Shown: one piece after another, positions 1 to 5,666 of the stretch
Numbering within the stretch: the first letter of the stretch is position 1
Layout of the letters: each line of letters opens with the position of its first letter
Origin: an uncultured Butyricicoccus sp.
GTDB taxonomy: Bacteria > Bacillota > Clostridia > Oscillospirales > Butyricicoccaceae
NCBI GenBank assembly: GCA_900555465.1
Contig: USLE01000085.1
Coordinates: 1 to 6,175, forward strand
Length of the DNA: 6,175 nt
Reading direction: 5' to 3'
The notes under the pieces: model-generated
Database searches by the model: none
What the model saw: the letters and a program-made list of their open reading frames with translations, nothing else
What the model was told of the DNA's origin: nothing
Translations under genes and position numbers: made by a program

Positions 1-1
1 C

Positions 2-196
2 CCACTGACCGCTGCCCATGCAGACTGGGCAGAAGGCTTTGCTTCCAGATATGACCTGACGCCGGACAATATCACAGCCATTATCCATAAGGAGGTCGGG
101 CTGGTGTTTGCCACTGTTCTGGAGCATGCAGGCGTGTATAAGCGCACGGATGCAGGCAGAGCCGCCTTTCTGCGGTTCGCGCAAAGCGTGGACTGA
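2..196 (+). CDS. galT: C-terminal fragment of a probable class II galactose-1-phosphate uridylyltransferase (5' end off window)
   Basis: An open frame enters from the left edge and stops at TGA 194-196, leaving 64 residues. The readable tail contains HADWAEGF, then KEVGLVFATVLEHAGVYKR and a final GRAAFLRFAQSVD. The pattern (His-x-x-Trp, a short helix, EVG-x-x-F-x-x-VLE-x-AGVYKRT-x-x-G, then a terminal AFLRF helix) resembles my memory of the C-terminus of the Firmicutes class II GalT family. That enzyme exchanges UDP-glucose and galactose-1-phosphate in the cytoplasmic Leloir pathway. The catalytic His-Pro-His region would lie outside the window, so the name rests on tail resemblance plus the galactoside genes nearby. 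Codon use looks coding. There is no poly-T terminator directly after the stop. That this is a gene end is fairly safe; the identity is tentative. Confidence 0.5.
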   Translation, partial: PLTAAHADWAEGFASRYDLTPDNITAIIHKEVGLVFATVLEHAGVYKRTDAGRAAFLRFAQSVD

Positions 197-215
197 GCGC
201 GATCCGGAACTGCAT

Positions 216-257
216 GGGCCGGCGGCACGGTTCGTCCCCTTATCCGCCCGCCGGTCC
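216..257. other. Long-stem inverted repeat / hairpin after the galT-like gene
   Basis: GGGCCGGCGG (216-225) and CCGCCGGTCC (248-257) form a 10-bp stem with one G-U pair on the plus-strand RNA, around a 22-nt loop. It begins 20 nt after the stop codon at 194-196. No T-tract follows on either strand, so it is not a canonical intrinsic terminator. It may protect the 3' end of the upstream mRNA or help termination. That role is inference. Confidence 0.5.
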
Positions 258-263
258 AGCTCT

Positions 264-296
264 AAAATACAAAAGCGCCGGGCTTTTGCCCAGCGC
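264..296 (-). terminator. Intrinsic terminator of the small minus-strand gene
   Basis: Read on the minus strand, GCGC + GGGC pairs with GCCC + GCGC (275-283 with 288-296) around a four-base AAAA loop, with one A-C mismatch in the stem. TTTT (274-271) follows, then a further T-rich stretch, GTATTTTA. It lies about 47 nt after the TGA of the 44-codon gene. On the plus strand the hairpin is followed by CATCTGCTCC, so it would not serve the galT-like gene well. Confidence 0.75.
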
Positions 297-342
297 CATC
301 TGCTCCTTGTTAAGAAATTGCTAAGTGTATACTGCCTGTGGT

Positions 343-477
343 TCAGCGATTCATATCGCGCAGAACTTCCATGCAGTCACGGTCTGCTTCGGTGACACGA
401 CCCATATATGTGTTCATACGGTTCATGCTGTAAAGCAGCGCACCCAGCTTCTCAGAATAAGAATACTTGTTCTTCAT
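343..477 (-). CDS. 44-residue Met-rich small protein of unknown function
   Basis: I do not recognise this protein. The reading frame is ATG (477-475) to TGA (345-343), 44 residues. It is supported by a GGAGG ribosome binding site at 491-487 with a 9-nt spacer, a near-consensus promoter upstream and a terminator downstream, so it is a complete monocistronic unit. The protein starts with basic and aromatic residues (MKNKYSYSEK). A hydrophobic patch LGALLY follows, and then a charged, probably helical C-terminal half with TEADRD and EVLRDMNR. Six of 44 residues are Met (1, 18, 21, 25, 36, 42), and there is a single Cys at 35. There is no signal peptide and no convincing membrane segment, so a small cytosolic helical protein is likely. 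It is transcribed divergently from melB. Whether it relates to galactoside use or is an independent small gene cannot be told. Confidence 0.75.
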   Translation of the reverse strand: MKNKYSYSEKLGALLYSMNRMNTYMGRVTEADRDCMEVLRDMNR

Positions 478-523
478 TTGGGATAGCCTCCATTCGTATG
501 ATCGATTCGATTGATTTTGTTCA

Positions 524-542
524 TCAGGTTCTGTTCACCTGA
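524..542. promoter_or_regulatory. Operator-like palindrome TCAGGT-N7-ACCTGA over the small gene's start site
   Basis: TCAGGT (524-529) and ACCTGA (537-542) are perfect inverted 6-bp arms with a 7-nt centre. The element begins 8 nt downstream of the -10 box of the minus-strand promoter, covering about +2 to +21. That position suits repressor binding. It could also form a weak 5'-leader hairpin. No cognate regulator is encoded in the window. Confidence 0.4.
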
Positions 543-550
543 CAGATACC

Positions 551-578
551 ATTATAGTTATTTCGCATAAATAGTCAA
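551..578 (-). promoter_or_regulatory. Sigma-70/SigA promoter of the small protein gene
   Basis: On the minus strand TTGACT (578-573) and TATAAT (556-551) are separated by 16 nt. The -10 box is perfect and the -35 box matches 5 of 6. The expected start near base 544 gives a leader of about 67 nt before the ATG at 477. This is the best promoter in the window, suggesting substantial expression unless repressed. A palindrome lies directly over the predicted start site. Confidence 0.8.
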
Positions 579-626
579 TATATTTTTTGTTGAATATGTC
601 CACAGAACATCGATTTTTATTTGTAA

Positions 627-664
627 GTATTGCACAATTTAAGCGCGCATGATTTGTGCAATAC
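627..664. promoter_or_regulatory. 38-bp dyad with perfect 11-bp arms in the melB/small-gene divergent region
   Basis: GTATTGCACAA (627-637) and TTGTGCAATAC (654-664) are perfect inverted arms. The whole element is centred at 645.5 on the self-complementary GCGCGC (643-648). Each arm is itself nearly symmetric (TTG-NN-CAA), so it may hold two half-sites whose centres are 24 bp apart. It lies about 115 nt upstream of the melB start codon and about 50 nt upstream of the small gene's -35 box. A dimeric or tetrameric regulator site is the natural reading. The GC centre does not match the CG-centred operators usual for LacI-family repressors. It is not followed by a T-tract, so it is not a terminator. 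Confidence 0.55.
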
Positions 665-778
665 GGCGAATCAGCATGTTTGTCCGTTCTGAGGATAAAA
701 ATGCTGCAGGATCGGCGTTAATAGGACATTTATTCAAAATACATTTCCATACCCTGCAGAAAAGAAAGGAGATTCACC

Positions 779-2236
779 ATGGGTAAAAAAGAGAACTACA
801 CCTCGGGCAGGCTGCCGGCGCGGCAAAAATACGCTTTCGGCATCGGCGCGATCGGTAAGGATGCGATCGTCAATCTGGTCGGCGCGTTCTTGATGCTGTA
901 CTACACGGATACGCTTGGCTTGAGCGGCACCTTTGTCGGCGTACTGTTCTTTGCAGCGCGCATCTGGGATGCGATCAACGACCCAATGATGGGCATGATC
1001 GTGGACAACACCCGTACCCGCTTCGGCAAGTTCCGCATCTGGATCGCCATCGGCACATTGGTCAACTCGGTGTTCTTTATCCTGACGTTCACTACCTTCG
1101 GCATTGAGGATAAGACCCAACTGATGATCTATGTGACCGTAACCTACATCCTGTATGGCATGAGCTATACGATGATGGACGTCCCGTACTGGTCCTGGTT
1201 GCCCAACCTGTCCTCCAACCCGCGCGAGCGCGAGTCCATCTCTGTCATACCGCGTATCGGCGCGTCGCTGGGCGGCTTTGTGATCTGCACCTTCGGCCTG
1301 TACATGATCGACTTCTTCAACCGCATGGCAGGCGACACCACGGTCATGCAGACCCAAGATGACGGCAGCGTTTTCAACATTTCCGAGACCGGCTTCACCT
1401 ACTCCGCCATCGCGATTGTTGTGCTGTTCATCATCTGCATTGCCATCACGGTCTTCAACGTCAAGGAGCCGCCCACGATCGGTGCAAAGGCGACCAAGAC
1501 CAGCCTCAAGGAAGCGTTCTCTGTTATTGTCAAAAACGACCAGCTCGTCGCTTTTATCGGCCTGCTGTTGACCTTCAATCTCTGCACCCAGATCCTCAAG
1601 GGTTTTGCGGTATACTATTTCAAGGAAGTTTGCCGTGACGCCGGCTTGTACGCAATCTTTGGCTTTGCGATCGTCTTTGAGATGATCGGCCTGTTCCTGT
1701 TCCCTGCTATCGCGCACCGCATCGACCGTCAGAAGGTCTACTTCCTCGCCTGCGGCTTTCCGGTTCTTGGTCTGGTGCTGCTGTGCGTGGCGGGCTATGT
1801 CATCCCGACCAACTACTTTGCGGTTGTTCTGTGCTGCGCATTCATCTTCTTCGGCTCCGGCCTGTCGCTCGGCACGACCACCTGCTGCATCGCGGACGTC
1901 ATCGACTACGGCGAAGTGAAGTTCGGCAAACGCAATGAATCGGTCACCTGTTCTGCGCAGACCTTCCTGATGAAGGCCGCCATGGCAGTCGCCGGCCTGC
2001 TGACCGGTATTGGTCTGGATATCGTCGGCTACGACGCTACACTGGCCAACGCAGGCGAGATGCAGTCTGCAGGTACGATCTTCGGTATCCGCGTGCTGAT
2101 GTTCGTCATCCCGATTATTCTGGCCATCCTGAGCTTCCTGATTTTCAAGTATGCGTACAAGCTCAAGGGAGACCGTCTGGATGCGCTGACCCGTCAGGTC
2201 AACGCGCTGCACGCATCCAAGGCTGACAAGGACTGA
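779..2236 (+). CDS. melB: MelB-type cation/galactoside symporter (GPH family, MFS fold)
   Basis: This is a 485-residue inner-membrane sugar transporter, close in length to E. coli MelB (about 473). By family knowledge it imports melibiose or a related alpha-galactoside with Na+, Li+ or H+. It aligns by eye with MelB from GAIGKD through [23 protein letters not shown] and [10 protein letters not shown]. Residues matching known MelB sites are present: Asp28 and Asp134 (sugar site), Asp64, Asn67 and Asp68 (cation site), Arg159, and Lys381 in DYGEVK. The rest is consistent with about 12 hydrophobic helices. There is no C-terminal IIA phosphotransferase domain, unlike LacS/RafP-type transporters, so direct HPr phosphorylation is not expected. 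The ATG at 779 has AAAGGAG 7 nt upstream (765-771). It is first in an operon with the alpha-galactosidase, 42 nt downstream. Exact substrate is inferred mainly from that neighbour. Confidence 0.93.
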   Translation: MGKKENYTSGRLPARQKYAFGIGAIGKDAIVNLVGAFLMLYYTDTLGLSGTFVGVLFFAARIWDAINDPMMGMIVDNTRTRFGKFRIWIAIGTLVNSVFFILTFTTFGIEDKTQLMIYVTVTYILYGMSYTMMDVPYWSWLPNLSSNPRERESISVIPRIGASLGGFVICTFGLYMIDFFNRMAGDTTVMQTQDDGSVFNISETGFTYSAIAIVVLFIICIAITVFNVKEPPTIGAKATKTSLKEAFSVIVKNDQLVAFIGLLLTFNLCTQILKGFAVYYFKEVCRDAGLYAIFGFAIVFEMIGLFLFPAIAHRIDRQKVYFLACGFPVLGLVLLCVAGYVIPTNYFAVVLCCAFIFFGSGLSLGTTTCCIADVIDYGEVKFGKRNESVTCSAQTFLMKAAMAVAGLLTGIGLDIVGYDATLANAGEMQSAGTIFGIRVLMFVIPIILAILSFLIFKYAYKLKGDRLDALTRQVNALHASKADKD

Positions 2237-2278
2237 CCCGCCCATCCCCTTTTCTACGGAAGAAAGGAAGAATCGTAT

Positions 2279-4507
2279 ATGAGCATTCTCTATCATCCGT
2301 CCAGCAAGACCTTCCATCTGACAAACGGTCGGCTGAGCTACATCTTCCAGATCCTCCGCAACGGCAACCTCGGACAGCTTTACTTTGGTAAGGCTGTCCG
2401 AGACCGGGAGGAGTTTGGACATCTGCTCGAATGCAACCACCGGCCGATGACCGCCTACGTCTACGAAGGCGATAAGCGGTTTTCCATGGACCACATCAAG
2501 CGCGAATACCCCACCTACGGCACAGGTGATTTTTCCGCGCCAGCCATTGAACTGGTCGAGCCGAACGGTAACCGCGTGATCGATCTGCAGTATGTCTCCC
2601 ACACGGTCACAGCCGGCAAGCCCGCTCTGACCGGCCTGCCCGCCACCTACTGTGAGCAGGACAACGAGGCTGAGACGTTGTCCATCCTGCTGCGCGACCC
2701 GGTCGCAGATGTACAGGTGGAGCTGCTGTATACCGTGTTCGCCGGGTACGACGCTCTGGCACGCTCGGCGCGCATCGTCAATACCGGCGGTCAGCCGCTG
2801 CACCTGACCCGCGCGATGAGCCTGTGTCTGGATCTGCCAGACTGCGACTATGATTTCATCCACTTCTCCGGCGCGTGGTCGCGTGAGCGCCAGCGCAAGG
2901 ACCGCCGGTTGGAGCAGGGCGTCCAGTCAGTCGGCTCGGTGCGCGGCTGCTCCTCGCACAACCACAACCCCTTTGTCATCCTCAAGCGCCCGACGGCTGA
3001 CGAGGACAAGGGCGAAGCGATTGGGTTTTCTCTGATCTACTCGGGCAACTTCCTCGCGCAGGCGGAGGTCGATTCCTGGAACACCACCCGGGTGCTCATG
3101 GGCATCCACCCGTTCGGCTTCGACTGGAAGCTGGAGGCAGGAGAGTCGTTCCAGGCGCCGGAAGCGGTCATAGTCTATACTGCGGACGGCTTAAATGCGC
3201 TCAGCCAAACCTATCACAGCCTGTACCGCAGCCGGCTGGCACGCGGAGAATGGCGTGACAAGCCGCGCCCGATTCTGATCAACAACTGGGAAGCCACCTA
3301 CTTCGATTTCGACGAGGATAAGCTGGTCAACATCGCGCGTACAGCGCACGAGGACGGCGTTGAGCTCTTCGTGCTGGATGACGGCTGGTTCGGCGCGCGC
3401 TCGAGCGATACCGCCGGTTTGGGCGACTGGACCCCCAATCCAGAGCGCCTGCCGCGTGGTCTGGCCGGCCTGTCCGAGCGGATTGAGGCGCTCGGCATGA
3501 AATTCGGCATCTGGATCGAGCCCGAAATGGTCAACAAGGATTCCGATCTGTACCGCGCGCACCCAGACTGGATCATCCATGTGCCCGGCCGTCCGGCGTC
3601 CCACGGGCGCAACCAGTATGTGCTCGACTTCAGCCGCAAGGAGGTCGTTGACTGCATTTTCAGTCAGTTACATGCGCTGTTCTCTGGCGCGAAGATATCC
3701 TACGTCAAGTGGGATATGAACCGCTGCATCACCGAGTGCTTCTCCGCGGCGCTGCCTGCCGACCGGCAGGGCGAGGTGTTCCACCGTTATATCCTTGGCG
3801 TATACGATCTGTATGAGCGTCTGGTCACTGCGTTCCCGCATATCCTGTTTGAATCGTGCGCCTCGGGTGGCGGCCGTTTTGATCCGGGTATTCTGTACTA
3901 TGCCCCACAGGGCTGGTGCTCGGATGATTCGGATGCAGTGGAGCGCATGCGTATCCAGTATGGCACAAGCTACTGTTATCCAGTCAGCGCGATCGGCGCG
4001 CATGTTTCGGCCTGCCCCAACCATCAACTGTTCCGCACCACGCCTATCTCGACCCGCGCCAACGTGGCGTTCTTCGGCACCTTTGGCTATGAGCTCGATC
4101 TCAACAAGCTGACCGAAGCGGAACGCGCGCTCGTGCGCGAGCAGATCGCGTTTATGAAGCAGTACCGCGCGGTCATCCAGTTCGGCACTTTCTATCGCCT
4201 GCTGTCGCCGTTTGATGGCGGGAATATCATGAGCTGGATGGTCGTCAGTCCGGACAAGCGCACGGCTATTGTCGGCTACTACAAGTTCCTCAATGAGGTC
4301 AACGGCCCCTACCGCCGGGTGCGGCTCAAAGGTCTGGATCCTGCATTGGACTATGTCGTCGACGGGAAGGAATCGCACTACGGCGACGAGCTGATGCACA
4401 TCGGCCTGATCACAACAGACGGTTCTGCCGGCGAATGCCAGCCGGACGACCGTAAAAGCTGCGACTTTGACTCCCGCATTTTTGTGCTGCAGGCGTCCGA
4501 TCAATAA
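2279..4507 (+). CDS. GH36 alpha-galactosidase, cytoplasmic
   Basis: This is a 742-residue retaining alpha-galactosidase, typical for bacterial GH36 enzymes of the Geobacillus AgaB / Lactobacillus MelA type (about 730 residues), which hydrolyse melibiose, raffinose and related sugars. The order is an N-terminal beta-sandwich (about 1-320), a TIM barrel (about 325-650) and a C-terminal beta domain. Visible signatures are DDGWFGAR (Asp367, Asp368, Trp370), KWDMNR with the nucleophile Asp479, CASGGGRFD, and WCSDDSD with the probable acid/base Asp549 before ERMRIQYG. Both catalytic residues are intact. No signal peptide is present, so it acts inside the cell on sugar brought in by the upstream MelB-like symporter. 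The ATG at 2279 has AAAGGAAG at 2263-2270. No promoter is evident in the 42-nt gap, so co-transcription with melB is expected. A family symbol such as aga, rafA or melA would fit, but the sequence does not choose between them. Confidence 0.95.
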   Translation: MSILYHPSSKTFHLTNGRLSYIFQILRNGNLGQLYFGKAVRDREEFGHLLECNHRPMTAYVYEGDKRFSMDHIKREYPTYGTGDFSAPAIELVEPNGNRVIDLQYVSHTVTAGKPALTGLPATYCEQDNEAETLSILLRDPVADVQVELLYTVFAGYDALARSARIVNTGGQPLHLTRAMSLCLDLPDCDYDFIHFSGAWSRERQRKDRRLEQGVQSVGSVRGCSSHNHNPFVILKRPTADEDKGEAIGFSLIYSGNFLAQAEVDSWNTTRVLMGIHPFGFDWKLEAGESFQAPEAVIVYTADGLNALSQTYHSLYRSRLARGEWRDKPRPILINNWEATYFDFDEDKLVNIARTAHEDGVELFVLDDGWFGARSSDTAGLGDWTPNPERLPRGLAGLSERIEALGMKFGIWIEPEMVNKDSDLYRAHPDWIIHVPGRPASHGRNQYVLDFSRKEVVDCIFSQLHALFSGAKISYVKWDMNRCITECFSAALPADRQGEVFHRYILGVYDLYERLVTAFPHILFESCASGGGRFDPGILYYAPQGWCSDDSDAVERMRIQYGTSYCYPVSAIGAHVSACPNHQLFRTTPISTRANVAFFGTFGYELDLNKLTEAERALVREQIAFMKQYRAVIQFGTFYRLLSPFDGGNIMSWMVVSPDKRTAIVGYYKFLNEVNGPYRRVRLKGLDPALDYVVDGKESHYGDELMHIGLITTDGSAGECQPDDRKSCDFDSRIFVLQASDQ

Positions 4508-4523
4508 TTCCATAGCAAAGTAT

Positions 4524-4556
4524 ACACCGGCAGGACAATTGTCTTGCCGGTGTTTT
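4524..4556 (+). terminator. Strong intrinsic terminator of the melB-alpha-galactosidase operon
   Basis: ACACCGGCA (4524-4532) pairs perfectly with TGCCGGTGT (4545-4553). The core GACAATTGTC (4534-4543) is also self-complementary, and a G-U pair joins the two parts. The result is a stem of about 13 pairs with an AATT loop. A run of T follows (4553-4556), then a second T-rich stretch (GTATTTT). It starts 17 nt after the alpha-galactosidase stop. On the minus strand only ATACTTTGC follows, so it may stop convergent galM transcription from 4574 less efficiently. Confidence 0.9.
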
Positions 4557-4573
4557 GTGCTGTATTTTCGCCT

Positions 4574-5623
4574 TTATCGCGTGGAAAAAACGTACTCGGT
4601 GCGGTGGTGCCAGATCTCCCCCACCCGCAGGATGGGCAACGGAAAGCCCGGGCAGGCAAATGCGTTGGGCCAGAACTGAGTCTCCAGACAAAAGCCATGA
4701 CGTTTGCCATAGACCGCACCGCCTTTTCCGCGCGGCAGATCTGATCCGATAGAGTTGCCGGAATACACCTGCACGCCGGGCATATCCGACCGCAGAGTGA
4801 GCTGGATTCCCGTCTGAACGCAGTAAACCACGGCAACAGGACGCATCCCTTCACCCTCTATAATATAGTTGTGGTCGTATCCGCCTGCGCGGCGGATTTG
4901 ATCAAAACCGCTGTCCCAGCCGTCCGCCATTGGGCGCGGGATACGCAGATCGAGCGGTGTGCCATTCACTGATGCGATCGTTCCATCTGGCGCGCTATAT
5001 GCGCCGAGCGGCGTATAGCGTCCGGCGTGGACGCACAGCAGCTGCTCACCAACCTCCCCCGCATCGTGCCCTGCCAGATTGAAATAGGCGTGACTGGACA
5101 GATTGCAAACCGTGTCTGCATCCGCTTTGGCGGAATAGTCAAGGGCGAGCGAACCGTCCCGCAGGCTATAAGCGACAGTGACACTGAGATTTCCGGGATA
5201 GCCCTCCTCTCCGGCTGGACTGTCGTAGTGGAGTAGAAGGCGGTCTGCTTCAACTTTGGCGCGCCAGATGCGCTTGTCCAAGCCGACACAGCCGCCATGC
5301 AGATGGTTGATCCCCTTTTCATTGCACGATAGATGATACTCCTGTCCGGTGATGGCGATGCAGCCGGCAGCAATGCGTCCGGCGCAACGGCCGAGCAGCG
5401 CGCCAATGTAGCATGACTGCGCTTCGTAAGCTCGAACAGAGTCAAAGCCGAGCACAACATCGATCGGCACGCCATGTTGGTCCGGCACAATCAATGTGCG
5501 AATGATGCCGCCCAGTGTCAAAATATCTGCTCGGCAGGCGCCGTCGGTCAGCGTATATTGCTCCACAGACTGTCCGTCTGCAGTTTGTCCAAAGGGGGTG
5601 CAGATGATTTCCACATTTATCAC
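4574..5623 (-). CDS. galM: Aldose 1-epimerase (galactose mutarotase)
   Basis: This 349-residue cytoplasmic enzyme interconverts the alpha and beta anomers of galactose or glucose. Family landmarks are all present: NHLHGG with His109, SSHAYFNL with catalytic acid His178, GGYDHNY with Asp250, and CLETQFWPNA with the general base Glu314. The usual GRxANRI stretch reads GRCAGRIA (Arg79, Arg83), with Gly where Asn is common. Length fits the family (about 340). The start is a GTG at 5623-5621, because an in-frame TAA lies just upstream and no in-frame ATG occurs nearby; a second GTG at 5614-5612 is the alternative. No clear ribosome binding site precedes either. A weak promoter (TTGAGA 5670-5665, ATCAAT 5647-5642) would give a very short leader. 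The gene is convergent with the alpha-galactosidase and shares its pathway but not its operon. Confidence 0.92.
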   Translation of the reverse strand: MINVEIICTPFGQTADGQSVEQYTLTDGACRADILTLGGIIRTLIVPDQHGVPIDVVLGFDSVRAYEAQSCYIGALLGRCAGRIAAGCIAITGQEYHLSCNEKGINHLHGGCVGLDKRIWRAKVEADRLLLHYDSPAGEEGYPGNLSVTVAYSLRDGSLALDYSAKADADTVCNLSSHAYFNLAGHDAGEVGEQLLCVHAGRYTPLGAYSAPDGTIASVNGTPLDLRIPRPMADGWDSGFDQIRRAGGYDHNYIIEGEGMRPVAVVYCVQTGIQLTLRSDMPGVQVYSGNSIGSDLPRGKGGAVYGKRHGFCLETQFWPNAFACPGFPLPILRVGEIWHHRTEYVFSTR

Positions 5624-5666
5624 ATCGCTTTATTGCAGTCTATTGATGCGGATTTTGCCTATGTTC

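Larger units (their letters stand above)
478..778. other. Divergent AT-rich intergenic region between the small gene and melB
   Basis: This 301-bp gap holds the small gene's ribosome binding site (487-491) and promoter (551-578), two palindromes (524-542 and 627-664), and the melB leader with its AAAGGAG site at 765-771. I found no convincing -35/-10 pair facing melB. The nearest -10-like strings (GTTAAT 717-722, CAAAAT 735-740) lack a matching -35 box. No further small open frame with a ribosome binding site was found here. Confidence 0.6.

Noticed and set aside
108..395. A 95-codon plus-strand frame across the galT-like end, the hairpins and the small gene
   Set aside because: It runs through two hairpins and antisense to the small gene, has no family resemblance, and overlaps the better supported frame ending at 196.
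501..511. ATCGATTCGAT, an 11-base near-palindrome in the small gene's leader
   Set aside because: It is short and lies in an AT-rich stretch of repeated GATT-like sequence; no further support for a binding site.
638..653. The dyad core TTTAAGCGCGCATGAT as a CcpA cre site
   Set aside because: The left half resembles a cre half-site, but the right half does not and the centre is GC rather than CG.
589..737. Inverted similarity of GTTGAATATGTCC (589-601) and GGACATTTATTCAA (724-737)
   Set aside because: Two 6-mers match but their internal spacing differs by 2 nt, the sites are far apart and not symmetric about the 38-bp dyad; chance in AT-rich DNA is likely.
704..759. CTGCAGG (704-710) and CCTGCAG (753-759) as a hairpin in the melB leader
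   Set aside because: The 7-bp arms are centred on a self-complementary CTGCAG and separated by 42 nt, so a stable functional stem is unlikely.
734..2863. A 709-codon open frame on the minus strand across melB and the start of the alpha-galactosidase gene
   Set aside because: It is antisense to two clearly identified genes. Its translation is rich in Asp, Gln, Arg, His and Val with no recognisable domain. Long antisense frames arise from biased third positions in GC-rich genes, and it even crosses the intergenic gap, so it is a shadow.
3668..4513. A 281-codon minus-strand frame opposite the alpha-galactosidase
   Set aside because: It is antisense to the TIM barrel coding region with catalytic motifs in the plus strand. 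Its translation has no recognisable domain.
4467..4752. Several plus- and minus-strand short frames around the operon terminator and galM 3' end
   Set aside because: They overlap the terminator or are antisense or out of frame with galM, and none shows a recognisable motif.
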